Shown here: positions 22,358 to 30,503 of the stretch, piece after piece | How the letters are laid out: every line of letters begins with the position of its first letter | How positions within the stretch are numbered: the stretch's first letter is position 1 | DNA from: Chloroflexota bacterium | GTDB taxonomy: Bacteria > Chloroflexota > Dormibacteria > Dormibacterales > Dormibacteraceae | Reading direction: 5' to 3' | Assembly: GCA_005883575.1 (NCBI GenBank) | Contig: VBFH01000022.1 | Coordinates: 124,001-188,000, forward strand | DNA length: 64,000 nucleotides | The notes under the pieces: model-generated | What the model was told of the DNA's origin: nothing | The model's database searches: none | Seen by the model: only the letters and a program-made list of their open reading frames with translations | Translations under genes and position numbers: made by a program

Positions 22358-23610
22358 ACGAAGTGAATCGGCAATTCGTCCCATGCGAGCTCAGTCTGGT
22401 CCCCGCTGGTCATGTCGCGCAGTTGTGCGACCCGTCGAGCCGCGTCTTCCACGCTCAGCAGCACGACCCAGCGTGCACCCAGCTTGTTCGCCGACCGCAT
22501 CTTGGCGCGAAGGCTCTTTGGCTCGTAGTCGACAGCGACCGCACGCGCAGCGCGGCAGATGCGAGCCACCTCGGCCGCCTCCACTGCGAGGTCGCCGTCG
22601 GGCAGCACCAGAACGTCGGCCGGAGGAGACGCGGCGCCATCTTCGCCCTTGGCCGCCATCAGCTCCGTGACCCGATCGAGACCTCCGGCAAACCCGACGC
22701 CGGGCGTGGCGGGCCAACCAAGCTCCTCGGCGAGGCCGTCATACCGACCGCCCGACGCCAACGCGTCCTGCTGGCCGGTCGCTCCACCAGGGTAGAACTC
22801 GAAAACGGTGCGCGTGTAGTAGTCGAGCCCGCGTACCAGGTAGGGGTTGTGCTGGTACTCGATGCTTGCGGCGTCGAGCAACCGCCGGACCGCAGCCCAG
22901 TGTGCTGAACACTCGTCGCAGAGGAAGTCGGTGACGCGGGGCGCGCCCGCCTTGAATGGCTGGCATTGCGGCACCTTGCAGTCGAGAAGACGCAGCGGGT
23001 TTTTCTCGAGCCGCAGCTGGCAGTCGCCGTGCAGCTGGGACTTGAGCGGCCGGTAGTAGGCCTTCAATCGCTCGAGGTAGGCCGGTCGGCACTTGGCGTC
23101 CCCGATGCTGTTCAACTCGAGACGGAGGTCGCCGAGCCCGACGGCGGCGAGCCAGCTGTGGGCGAGCTCGACGACCTCGGCGTCGAGTCCGGCGGCGCCG
23201 CTACCGATCGCTTCTGCGTTGAACTGGAAGAACTGGCGGTAGCGGCCCTTCTGCGGCCGGTCGTAGCGAAACATCGGACCGAACAGATAGAGACGCGAGG
23301 GCTGCGGGCCCTGGTTGAGGAGACCTTCGAAGTACGCTCGCACCACGCCCGCGGTCGCTTCCGGCCGCAGGGCGAGGTTGCGTCCGCCACGGTCATCGAA
23401 TCGGTAGAGCTCCTTGGCGACCGCGTCGGTGTCTTCGCCGACCCGCTCGATCAGCTCGGCCTTCTCCAGGATCGGGGTGATGATTTCCTCGTAGCCGAAC
23501 TTTCGCGCCATGTCCTCAGCTCCCGACTTCGCGGCGCGCCACACCGGAAGGTCGGCGGGCAAGATGTCACGGACTCCGCGGACGGCTTTGATCGGCTCGG
23601 AGCGGGGCAT
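22354..23610 (-). CDS. hisS: Histidyl-tRNA synthetase
   Basis: Class II synthetase for tRNA-His. The 418-aa product begins MPRSEPIKAVRGVRDILPAD, has motif 1 region YEEIITPILEKAELI, LRPEATAGVVRAYFE, motif 2 LYLFGPMFRYDRPQKGRYRQFFQFN, LVRGLDYYTRTVFEF (His loop) and ALASGGRYDGLAEELG. Glu/Arg-rich anticodon domain at the end. ATG 23610 chosen; the longer frame to 23964 is antisense to the membrane gene. hisS-aspS pairs are common in bacteria. A sigma-70-like promoter lies immediately upstream. Confidence 0.96.
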   Translation of the reverse strand: MPRSEPIKAVRGVRDILPADLPVWRAAKSGAEDMARKFGYEEIITPILEKAELIERVGEDTDAVAKELYRFDDRGGRNLALRPEATAGVVRAYFEGLLNQGPQPSRLYLFGPMFRYDRPQKGRYRQFFQFNAEAIGSGAAGLDAEVVELAHSWLAAVGLGDLRLELNSIGDAKCRPAYLERLKAYYRPLKSQLHGDCQLRLEKNPLRLLDCKVPQCQPFKAGAPRVTDFLCDECSAHWAAVRRLLDAASIEYQHNPYLVRGLDYYTRTVFEFYPGGATGQQDALASGGRYDGLAEELGWPATPGVGFAGGLDRVTELMAAKGEDGAASPPADVLVLPDGDLAVEAAEVARICRAARAVAVDYEPKSLRAKMRSANKLGARWVVLLSVEDAARRVAQLRDMTSGDQTELAWDELPIHFV

Positions 23611-23620
23611 TGAGTGTTCG

Positions 23621-23650
23621 ATTGTAAGAACCGGTGGTGCGGCGGTTAAA
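23621..23650 (-). promoter_or_regulatory. Putative sigma-70-type promoter of hisS-aspS
   Basis: Reading the minus strand, TTTAAC (23650-23645) and TACAAT (23626-23621) are separated by 18 bases, and the hisS ATG is 10 bases downstream. The plus strand offers TTGTAA (23622-23627), 17 bases, GTTAAA (23645-23650) ahead of the divergent membrane gene. The two promoters would overlap face to face. Motif match only. Confidence 0.4.
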
Positions 23651-23661
23651 CTCCTGCGCCG

Positions 23662-23997
23662 GTGACCACGGCATACGTCCAGCTGGTTTCGCTCGTCCTG
23701 GCCGCGCTGGCTCTGGTGATGGGCGCGTGGCTGCTGATCGTCGGCAAGCGGCCGTGGCGGGGCGGTGAGAGGGCCGAGGTTGCGCCTCGGGTCCGCCTCC
23801 TTGGGCTGAGCTACATCCTGGTCTTTGGCTCGGCGATGATCCAGATCATCACCCAGCCCACCGGCATCGAGGCCGAGGCGCTCGGCGGCTTCATGGTGTT
23901 GGGCGGGATGATCGTGATCGTCGTCGTCTACCTCGAAGCTCGCGCGTCGCGGCTGGCCACTCACGAAGACCGGCTCGACAACCGGCTGAGGAACTAG
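23662..23997 (+). CDS. Small membrane protein, unknown
   Basis: A 111-aa protein with three hydrophobic helices: about 5-27 (VQLVSLVLAALALVMGAWLLIVG), 43-62 (RLLGLSYILVFGSAMIQIIT) and 73-92 (GGFMVLGGMIVIVVVYLEAR), and a charged C-terminal tail. No family recognised. GTG start at 23662 with a putative promoter only a dozen bases upstream, so the mRNA may be leaderless or nearly so. Divergent from hisS, convergent with the kinase-like gene; a composite palindrome at 24041-24068 lies between the latter two. Confidence 0.65.
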   Translation: MTTAYVQLVSLVLAALALVMGAWLLIVGKRPWRGGERAEVAPRVRLLGLSYILVFGSAMIQIITQPTGIEAEALGGFMVLGGMIVIVVVYLEARASRLATHEDRLDNRLRN

Positions 23998-24040
23998 CGC
24001 CTCCGTTTTCCATTGCCCTCTCTCCCTCGGGGACAGGGAC

Positions 24041-24068
24041 CTAGCGAAAGGGCTTAAGCCCGAGCTAG
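24041..24068. terminator. Composite palindrome between convergent genes
   Basis: A perfect 12-bp palindrome GGGCTTAAGCCC (24050-24061) is enclosed by CTAGC (24041-24045) and GCTAG (24064-24068). It lies between the plus-strand membrane gene ending at 23997 and the minus-strand kinase-like gene ending at 24065, and its right arm includes the latter's stop. A bidirectional terminator is the simplest reading, although there is no T-run. Confidence 0.45.
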
Positions 24069-25678
24069 AGGCCCGCCGTCTCTCGATTGGTGCGATAACC
24101 GGTCGCCGCGTTCAACGACTCCGTCAGGTCCTCCATCCGGATGGGCTTGCTCATGTAGTCGTCGTACCCGGCGCGGAGACACCGCTCCTGATCCCCAGGT
24201 CCAGCCATCGCCGTCAGCGCGATGAGCCGCGGCCGGTTGCCTCGCGGCCAGCGCCGGCAGATGGCCTCTGCGGCTGCGAGCCCGTCCATCTCGGGCATCA
24301 GCACGTCCATGAGCACGGCGTCGTAGGGCTGCTGCGCGACGGCGGCCACCGCCTCACGGCCGTTGGACACGACGTCGACGCTGTGCCCGAGCTTGGTGAC
24401 CAATCGCTTGAGGAGGTTCTGGTTCAGCGCGTTGTCATCGGCGATCAGAACTCGAAGCGCGCCCGGCTGCACATCTTGCACCGCCTGCGGCTGGGCCCCG
24501 CGGCCGCCGACCTGGATCATCACGTCATGCAGGGTGCGCGGCGGCACGGGTTTGGTGAGCGTCGCCTGGATGACGCCGCTGTCGGCAGCCGTGGCCTCCG
24601 CCGGTCCTGGCGTGGACGAAGAGATGAGGACGATCGGCATCTGGTCGGCCCGCCGTGCCGCTCGAAGCGCCGTCGAGATCTCGAGGCCGTCGATCGCCGG
24701 CTGGCGGTGCTCGACTAGCGCGATGTCGAAGGGACGCCCGACCTGGACCGCGCCCAGCGCCTCCTCTGGCGTGGCCGACGTCGCGTTGGCGCCCCACTGC
24801 TCGACCTGCAGCGCCAGGACACGCTTCTCGGTCGGATCCGCGGCGACGACCAGCACTCGCATCCCCTCGAGGGTCAGCAGCGTCGTCGCGATTCCGCCCG
24901 GCAGCGCTTCGGCCAGGATCGTGAAGCCGAAGGTCGTGCCCGCATCCGGACCCGCCTCGACCCCGCCCTGCTCGACGCGCAGCTCGCCGTCCATCATCTC
25001 GACGAGGTGCTTGGTCGTGCGGAGGCTCAGCACGGAGAGGCGGTCGCCCGGCTCGAGACGGTCGTAAGGACCCGTGACTCCGTCCAGCCCGCCGCGAAGA
25101 ATCCGGGCCGGCACGCCACGGCCGGTGTCGCGGATTCTGAAGCTCAACGCCACCAGCCCACCGCGATCCTCCGACGTCAGCTCGATGCCGATGCCCCCTC
25201 GGTATGTGCGATCCACGGCGCCGTGCAGCAGCGTCAGCAGGATCTGCTCGAGCCGGCGCGAGTCGCCGATCGCGACATTCGGCACATCCGGCGCCGCGCT
25301 GAAAGACATGTCTAGGCCTTTGGAGCCCGCCGCTTCGGACAAGAGGGCGAGGCAGCTCTCGACGGTAGAGCGCACGTCGAAGGGATGGAGCGCGAGCTCG
25401 AACTCGCCGGTCCCGATGGTGGCCGCGTCGAGCACGTCATCGACGATCCTCGCCACCTGCTCGGCGCCGGCCTCGACGATCGCGGCGAGCTCCCGCTCCT
25501 CACTCGTCTCCGCGCCCGTGGAGAGAAGGCCCGCCGCGCCCACGACCGCGTTGAGCTGGTTGCGCAGCTGGTGCCCGATGTCAGCGAGCAGCTCGGAGTC
25601 GACCTCGATCGTGCGGTGATGACCGTCCGTCTGGCCGTCGGGCGGCGGCGTCGGAGTTACGTCCTGGAACTCGCCCAT
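24065..25678 (-). CDS. Hybrid histidine-kinase-like protein with degenerate ATP site and two receiver domains
   Basis: 537 aa in four parts. A HisKA dimer domain has the phospho-His at His36 (DIGHQLRNQLNAVVG). The HATPase region (about 100-255) keeps DTGRG (184-188) but the N-box reads LTLLHGAVDRTYRG without Asn, and the G2 box GLGL is lost (RLSVLSLRTTKHLVEMMDG). REC1 (273-390) has Glu323 in place of the phospho-Asp. REC2 (408-530) is canonical: IADDN, Asp458 in VLMDVLMPEMDG, LIALTAM and SKP. No membrane helix. It may be a pseudokinase scaffold or phosphotransfer node. It starts one base into the tadA stop, so it is tied to the Tad operon. Confidence 0.85.
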   Translation of the reverse strand: MGEFQDVTPTPPPDGQTDGHHRTIEVDSELLADIGHQLRNQLNAVVGAAGLLSTGAETSEERELAAIVEAGAEQVARIVDDVLDAATIGTGEFELALHPFDVRSTVESCLALLSEAAGSKGLDMSFSAAPDVPNVAIGDSRRLEQILLTLLHGAVDRTYRGGIGIELTSEDRGGLVALSFRIRDTGRGVPARILRGGLDGVTGPYDRLEPGDRLSVLSLRTTKHLVEMMDGELRVEQGGVEAGPDAGTTFGFTILAEALPGGIATTLLTLEGMRVLVVAADPTEKRVLALQVEQWGANATSATPEEALGAVQVGRPFDIALVEHRQPAIDGLEISTALRAARRADQMPIVLISSSTPGPAEATAADSGVIQATLTKPVPPRTLHDVMIQVGGRGAQPQAVQDVQPGALRVLIADDNALNQNLLKRLVTKLGHSVDVVSNGREAVAAVAQQPYDAVLMDVLMPEMDGLAAAEAICRRWPRGNRPRLIALTAMAGPGDQERCLRAGYDDYMSKPIRMEDLTESLNAATGYRTNRETAGL

Positions 25679-27186
25679 CAGTAGAGCTGCTCCCCCGGTG
25701 GCTGGTTGTTGGGTTCGAACATGGACGGCCCGAGCTCCATCCCATTGGCCTTGAAGTGATCCTGGAACGTGGAGAGCGTTCCGGTCGCCGTGTGGTAGCC
25801 GACCGCGCGGCCGTCAGGTGTGACTGCGATCTGGCGAAACGCGAACAGCTCGTTGAGACCGATGTCGCCGTCGCGCAGGCCGAAAACTTCCGCGACGCTC
25901 ACGATCTTGCGCGCGCCGCCCCGCAGTCTCTCGGTCTGGACGATGACGTTGATGGCCGACGCTATCTGGCCGCGGATCGCGCGCGATGGCAACTCTGTGC
26001 CCGCGAGGAGCACCAGGGTCTCGAGGCGGTTGATCGCGTCGCGCGGGTTGTTGGCATGCACAGTGCTCATCGAGCCGTCGTGACCGGTGTTCATCGCCTG
26101 CAGCATGTCGAGCGCTTCGCCGCCGCGAACCTCGCCGACTATGATCCTGTCCGGACGCATGCGCAGTGCGTTGCGAACGAGGTCGCGGATCGTGATCTGG
26201 CCGCGGCCCTCGACGTTGGCCGGTTTCGATTCCAGGCTGATCACGTGCACCTGGCGCAGGCGAAGCTCGGCAGCGTCTTCGCAGGTGACGATGCGCTCGG
26301 TGGCGGGGATGAACCCGGACAGGACGTTCAGCAGCGTGGTCTTGCCCGAGCCCGTGCCGCCGGAGACGATGATGTTGAGGCGCGTCTTGACCGCCGCGTC
26401 GAGGTACTCGAGGATCGCTTCGCTCGAGCCACCTGTCGTGACGATGCGTTCAGGAGTGAGAACCTCGCGGCCGAACTTCCGGATCGTGAGGCAAGGGCCG
26501 TAGATGGCGACGGGCGGAATCACCACATTCACTCGCGAGCCGTCCTTCAACCGGGCGTCGCACATGGGCTCGGACTCGTCGACCCGCCGGCCGATCGTCG
26601 AGACGATGCGGTCGATCACGCGTCGCAAGCTCGCCTCATCCTCGAACGCAAGGTTGGTCAGCTCGATCCGGCCTCGCCGCTCGACGAAGATCTGCTCGGG
26701 CCTGTTGACCATGATCTCGGTGATCTCGGGGTCGCGCAGGGGCGCCTCCAGCGGCCCGAGCCCAATGACCTCGTCGAAGAGGATCTCGACCAGACGCTCG
26801 CGGTCCGCGGCCGTGACGAGCGCGGCGGGCGGCTTGGCCCGAAAGTGGTCTTCGGTCAGCTGCATCAAAAGTCTGCGGATGCCGGCCCGGTTGCTGATGT
26901 CGATCGCGGCGGCATGCCGCCTGAGCAGCTCGGCGTGGATCTCCGCCTTCGCCGCCGCGAGCCCGGGGCTCAGGACGGCCGGCGCCTCCACGGCGCGGGG
27001 GCTGGTGTCGATCACCGGCGCCATCGGGCTCGTGCCGTCACGCGGCACCGCGCGGCGCTCGATCGGGGCGATCGTCGGCGTGCCGTCGGCGGGCGTAACG
27101 GGCTCGGCGGGTGGAGGTGCGGGTGCCGTCGGGGCGGCCACGGGCGTCTGCTGGTAGCGGCGATCGAAGCGCTCGGAAAGCTTCAT
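25678..27186 (-). CDS. tadA: Tad/CpaF secretion ATPase
   Basis: Hexameric ATPase that drives Tad (Flp) pilus assembly. The 502-aa product has a Pro/Ala-rich tail at 1-75, an N-terminal helical domain, and the T2SSE ATPase core: VNRPEQIFVERRGRIEL, Walker A SGGTGSGKT (275-283), Asp box with TCEDAAELRL, GEVRGGEALDMLQAMNTGHDGSMSTVHANNP (Walker B and His box). ATG 27186 chosen; it makes an ATGA overlap with the HEAT-repeat gene upstream, while the longer frame to 27351 is a shadow. Partners TadB and TadC lie at 33712-35576 on the other strand. Confidence 0.95.
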   Translation of the reverse strand: MKLSERFDRRYQQTPVAAPTAPAPPPAEPVTPADGTPTIAPIERRAVPRDGTSPMAPVIDTSPRAVEAPAVLSPGLAAAKAEIHAELLRRHAAAIDISNRAGIRRLLMQLTEDHFRAKPPAALVTAADRERLVEILFDEVIGLGPLEAPLRDPEITEIMVNRPEQIFVERRGRIELTNLAFEDEASLRRVIDRIVSTIGRRVDESEPMCDARLKDGSRVNVVIPPVAIYGPCLTIRKFGREVLTPERIVTTGGSSEAILEYLDAAVKTRLNIIVSGGTGSGKTTLLNVLSGFIPATERIVTCEDAAELRLRQVHVISLESKPANVEGRGQITIRDLVRNALRMRPDRIIVGEVRGGEALDMLQAMNTGHDGSMSTVHANNPRDAINRLETLVLLAGTELPSRAIRGQIASAINVIVQTERLRGGARKIVSVAEVFGLRDGDIGLNELFAFRQIAVTPDGRAVGYHTATGTLSTFQDHFKANGMELGPSMFEPNNQPPGEQLY

Positions 27187-28019
27187 CTCGCCACCGCGCG
27201 CCTGACCAACCGGCGGTGGGCCCTGTCCGCCGCCTTCTTGACCGGCGCGTCGGGATCCGAGTCGGCCAGCCGCTTGAGTCCGTCGGCCGCAGCGCGGTCG
27301 CCGATCGTCGCCAGCGACTTGCACGCGGCCATTCGCACCTGCCTCGGCCACCTTCGGTCGTGGGCGATGCCCAGCAGCGGCGACACCCGGAGCACGTCGC
27401 GGCGCAGGCCGCAGGCGAGCACGGTCGCGACGGCCGTGCGCTCGCTGGCCGGCTGGCGCATCAGGGCTTCGATGTCGACGTCGGTGGCGGCGCGCGATAG
27501 GGCGATGGCAAGGCGATAAAGAGGTATCCCGTCGGCCGCCGCGATCAGCATATCGACCGCTCGCCGGCCGCCGAGCTGGGAGAGCGACCGTATGGCGGCC
27601 TCGCGGACACGCTGGTTGGAATCCGCCACCAGATCTCCTATCCAGATGAACGACTCGGTCAGCCGGGCCGCGGAACAGATCCGCGCGGCCGCGGCCCGTG
27701 TGACCGGGCTCGGGCTGGCCAACGAGTTCACCAACTCCTCTTGCAGCCCGGAGCGGCGGAACAGCTCGTGGACCATCCAGTGGCCCATGACGCCGACCCC
27801 GGGGCGGTCGAGCGCGGCCCTGAGCACGTTGGCGACGGCGAGGGGCTCGGCCAGCAGCTCGTCGGCGCTGACGTTAAGAACGGCGGCCCGCTCACCCTCG
27901 AGCGCAGTTTTAACCACCCGCTCAACGCGCCCCGTGACGCGAGATCGGCTGGCCGGACGGGGAACCGCCTGCGTCACCGGCCGGGTATTTGAGCCATTGC
28001 TGCGAAGCTGGGAGTCCAT
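27183..28019 (-). CDS. HEAT-repeat protein upstream of tadA
   Basis: A 278-aa alpha-helical repeat protein. From about residue 80 onward it shows helical pairs typical of HEAT/PBS-lyase repeats: SPVTRAAAARICSAARL, NQRVREAAIRSLSQLGGRRAVDMLI, RQVRMAACKSLATIGDRAAADGLKRLADSDPDAPVKKAADRA. The first 40 residues are basic and probably disordered. It starts the leftward Tad operon (HEAT protein, tadA, kinase-like) and is divergent from the cpaE-like gene with only 30 bases between starts. A scaffolding or partner-binding role is inferred; function is not known. Confidence 0.78.
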   Translation of the reverse strand: MDSQLRSNGSNTRPVTQAVPRPASRSRVTGRVERVVKTALEGERAAVLNVSADELLAEPLAVANVLRAALDRPGVGVMGHWMVHELFRRSGLQEELVNSLASPSPVTRAAAARICSAARLTESFIWIGDLVADSNQRVREAAIRSLSQLGGRRAVDMLIAAADGIPLYRLAIALSRAATDVDIEALMRQPASERTAVATVLACGLRRDVLRVSPLLGIAHDRRWPRQVRMAACKSLATIGDRAAADGLKRLADSDPDAPVKKAADRAHRRLVRRAVAR

Positions 28020-28043
28020 CTGGGGGGCGGTTGCTACAGTATC

Positions 28044-28058
28044 GGCGTTTTGAACGCC
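28044..28058 (+). promoter_or_regulatory. Hairpin with the cpaE-like start codon in its loop
   Basis: GGCGTT (28044-28049) and AACGCC (28053-28058) are perfectly complementary and enclose exactly the TTG start codon (28050-28052). In mRNA this would make a 6-bp stem with a 3-base loop over the initiation site. No Shine-Dalgarno is visible upstream. Confidence 0.4.
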
Positions 28059-29351
28059 CGTGAGGTTCCCGAAACCTTACAGCGGGCGCGGGAGGAAGAG
28101 CCACGTCAGGTGGGCGCTAGCGGAAGCCGTCCCGCCGAAGACCAGACGCCGTCAGCCCTCCAGATGCGGATGCGCATCCTGGAGATGTCGGCCGTTTTCT
28201 CGGAGCTAAACGACGGCGTCCTGCGAGCCGTGGCCCGGCGCATGCGGGCGGTCGGGCTGGCGGCCCGGGACACCCTCCGCCTGGGCGGCCAGGGCGCCGA
28301 CGTCGTCGTCTTCCTGGCGTCGGGGCAGATCGAAGAATCGATCACGGACGCCGGCGGCAAGGTCCTGCTCACCCGCCGGCCGGCCCCCGGCGACCTGGTC
28401 ATCCTCCCGGCTCCACGCACGAGTGACCGCTACGTGACCAGCATCTACGGCCTGACCGACGCGGTCCTGCTGACCCTCGACCGCGACGGGCTCCTGGAAG
28501 GGCTGGGCGCCGACGTGGAAAAGGTCGCGCTAACGCTGGACAAGCTCTGGGATCAGGAGCTGACGGCCGCCGCCGCGATCGCCGCCCAGACCGCGTCTCG
28601 GACCGCGGCCGCGATCGTCGCCGTCTTCTCGGCGAAGGGCGGCGCCGGCACCACGACGCTCGCCATCAACACCGCCGGGGCCCTCGCGCGCAAGTTCCCG
28701 CGTCAGGTGCTGCTCATCGACCTCGGCCAGCCGTTCGGCCATGCGGCCCTCTTCGCCGACCTGATCGCGACCGGCTCCATCGCAAGCGCCTCCAAAGCCG
28801 CGTCGGTGGATTTCGAGTCCGTCCTGCGCGGCAACATCGTCAACCACCGCACGGGCATGGGCGTCCTCCCGGGCACCCTGCGGCCGGAAGAGGTCGACAC
28901 GCTGACCGGGGAGCTGGTCGGCCGCGTTCTTGACGTTGTGGTCTCCTGGCAGAAAGTCATCGTGGTCGACCTCGGCACCTCTCTCGCGGAGGCGGCGCTT
29001 GCGGTGATCGAGCGTGCTGAATGCCTGGTCGTCGTCGTGCCGCCGGAGATCGCTGCCATGACCGACGCCCGCCGAGCGCTGGCGATATTCCGCGACATCA
29101 TGAACGTGCCCGACAACCGGATGGAGCTGGTCCTGAACCAGCGCTCACCTCACCCGCCGCTCGACCGCGCCGCGGTCGAGTCGATCCTCGGCCGCAAGAT
29201 GTCCGTCATCGTCGGCTTCGATGACTCCCGTCCCGAAGATTCGACCCTCGCCGGCGGCCTGGTCATCCAGCACGACCCTTCCTCGATCGTCTCGCGCGGG
29301 GCAACCGAGGTCGCGCGGGTCATCCTTTCCAACCTGAAGCTCGATGGATGA
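28050..29351 (+). CDS. CpaE/TadZ-like ATPase fused to an N-terminal CRP-like domain
   Basis: 433 aa. TadZ/CpaE proteins are MinD-relatives that place the Tad machine in the cell. The C-terminal half (about 188-430) has a deviant Walker A KGGAGTTTL (196-204), VLLIDLGQPFGHAALFADL and VIVVDLGTSLAEAAL. Normal CpaE has an N-terminal receiver-like domain; here residues 46-150 look like a CRP/cNMP-binding fold (VFSELNDGVLRAVARRMRAV, GGQGADVVVFLASGQIEESI, PGDLVILPAPRTSDRYVTSI, LLTLDRDGLL). Ligand binding is unproven because the phosphate cassette is altered. TTG start at 28050; ATG at 28164 would still keep the domain. First gene of the rightward Tad operon. Confidence 0.85.
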   Translation: MNAREVPETLQRAREEEPRQVGASGSRPAEDQTPSALQMRMRILEMSAVFSELNDGVLRAVARRMRAVGLAARDTLRLGGQGADVVVFLASGQIEESITDAGGKVLLTRRPAPGDLVILPAPRTSDRYVTSIYGLTDAVLLTLDRDGLLEGLGADVEKVALTLDKLWDQELTAAAAIAAQTASRTAAAIVAVFSAKGGAGTTTLAINTAGALARKFPRQVLLIDLGQPFGHAALFADLIATGSIASASKAASVDFESVLRGNIVNHRTGMGVLPGTLRPEEVDTLTGELVGRVLDVVVSWQKVIVVDLGTSLAEAALAVIERAECLVVVVPPEIAAMTDARRALAIFRDIMNVPDNRMELVLNQRSPHPPLDRAAVESILGRKMSVIVGFDDSRPEDSTLAGGLVIQHDPSSIVSRGATEVARVILSNLKLDG

Positions 29352-29838
29352 TCGCCGCCGCCGAGCTCGCGGACAGGCGCTGGTCGAGCTCGCGCTTGCG
29401 CTGCCGGTCCTGGTGGTCCTTATCGCCGGCGTCCTCGAGCTTGGTCGTGGTTACTCGTTTGCGGTCGAAACCTCGGACGCCGCCCGTGATGCGGCAAGGT
29501 TCGTAGCCGGCAAGACCGCGACCACCAACGGCCCAGGCCTGACCGCCATGTGCAGCCTGGTCACGGCGGATCTCGCCGCGGTGACGGCCAACGTTTCCTG
29601 CCCGACGCAGGTCAACCACGCGCCGCCGTTCGTCGCCGGCACCGACTACACCAGGCCGGTCGCCGGCCAGGCCGTCGTAGCCGTCTACTGCGGAACGAGC
29701 ATCAACTGCACCGGCGCCATACCCACCCTCTATCAGTCGGAGATCGACGTCTTCGTTTACTACGGGTTCAGCGACCTCAACATCCTTGGCGGCGGGATCA
29801 CGATCACGGGGTCGAGCCGAGCCACGACGGCCTGGTGA
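29344..29838 (+). CDS. TadE-like pseudopilin 1
   Basis: A 164-aa TadE-family protein. A short basic N-terminus (MDDRRRRARGQ) precedes ALVELALALPVLVVLIAGVLELGRGYSFAVETSDAARDAARF, the TadE signature with conserved Glu in the helix. The remainder is a small exported beta-rich domain with paired cysteines. Likely cut by the prepilin peptidase at 8723-9430 and built into or near the Tad pilus. ATG start overlaps the end of the cpaE-like gene by 8 bases; ends in a GTGA overlap with the next gene. Confidence 0.87.
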   Translation: MDDRRRRARGQALVELALALPVLVVLIAGVLELGRGYSFAVETSDAARDAARFVAGKTATTNGPGLTAMCSLVTADLAAVTANVSCPTQVNHAPPFVAGTDYTRPVAGQAVVAVYCGTSINCTGAIPTLYQSEIDVFVYYGFSDLNILGGGITITGSSRATTAW

Positions 29839-30503
29839 ATCTCTTGGGCCACAAGCAGCTCGGGCAGGCTCCTCGCCGGTCGCGTGGAGGGCGACTTCAA
29901 AGCGCGCAAGCGCTGGTCGAGTTTGCGCTGATCGCGCCCGTGCTCTTCCTGCTGATCGGGGCGACGGTCGACCTCGGCCGCGGGCTGCTGATCTACACCA
30001 TGCTTCAAGGCGCATCGCGTGACATGGCGCGCCAGGCGGTGCTCGGCTACTACAGCGGCTCGAACACGCTGCCCCCAACGTGCACCACCCTCTCCACACC
30101 GTGTTCGCTCGGTGCGCTGACCAACGGTGCGCACCAGCTCGACCCGTTGGGGATGTCGGTCGTGTACCAGGATTCCACCGGGATCAGCGCACCTCCCGCC
30201 TATGGCGCCTACGTGGCGAACGCCAATCCGCTGCAGCCGGGCACGATCACCCTGTCCGGTGTGATCAACGCGAGCACGGTCTACGTGTTCATCTACGAGC
30301 TCGACGCGACTCCGGGTAATCCGAATCCGCGCTGGAGCTGCCCGACGTGCGCCGGCGTCAACGGCGCTGCTGTGCGCACGTCAGGACACCAGCTCGTCGT
30401 CGTCGACATGAAGCTTCAGTGGAAGCCCGTGCTCAACACCCTGTTGGGCATCCCGAGCGCGATCACGTTCGACTCGCAATCGGTCGAGCGGCTCGAGTTC
30501 TGA
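29835..30503 (+). CDS. TadE-like pseudopilin 2
   Basis: A 222-aa TadE-family protein: basic N-terminus, then SAQALVEFALIAPVLFLLIGATVDLGRGLLIYTMLQGASRDMARQAV, the same helix signature with Glu. The exported part carries cysteines (TCTTLSTPCSLG, WSCPTCAG). GTG at 29835 is chosen because it overlaps the TGA of the first TadE gene as GTGA; the frame is open upstream but that part is a shadow of the first gene. The stop shares one base with the following ATG (TGATG). Confidence 0.86.
   Translation: MNLLGHKQLGQAPRRSRGGRLQSAQALVEFALIAPVLFLLIGATVDLGRGLLIYTMLQGASRDMARQAVLGYYSGSNTLPPTCTTLSTPCSLGALTNGAHQLDPLGMSVVYQDSTGISAPPAYGAYVANANPLQPGTITLSGVINASTVYVFIYELDATPGNPNPRWSCPTCAGVNGAAVRTSGHQLVVVDMKLQWKPVLNTLLGIPSAITFDSQSVERLEF

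Noticed and set aside
25756-27519. A 587-codon plus-strand reading frame
   Set aside because: Antisense to tadA and the HEAT gene; low-complexity Arg/Asp/Gly composition and no motif.
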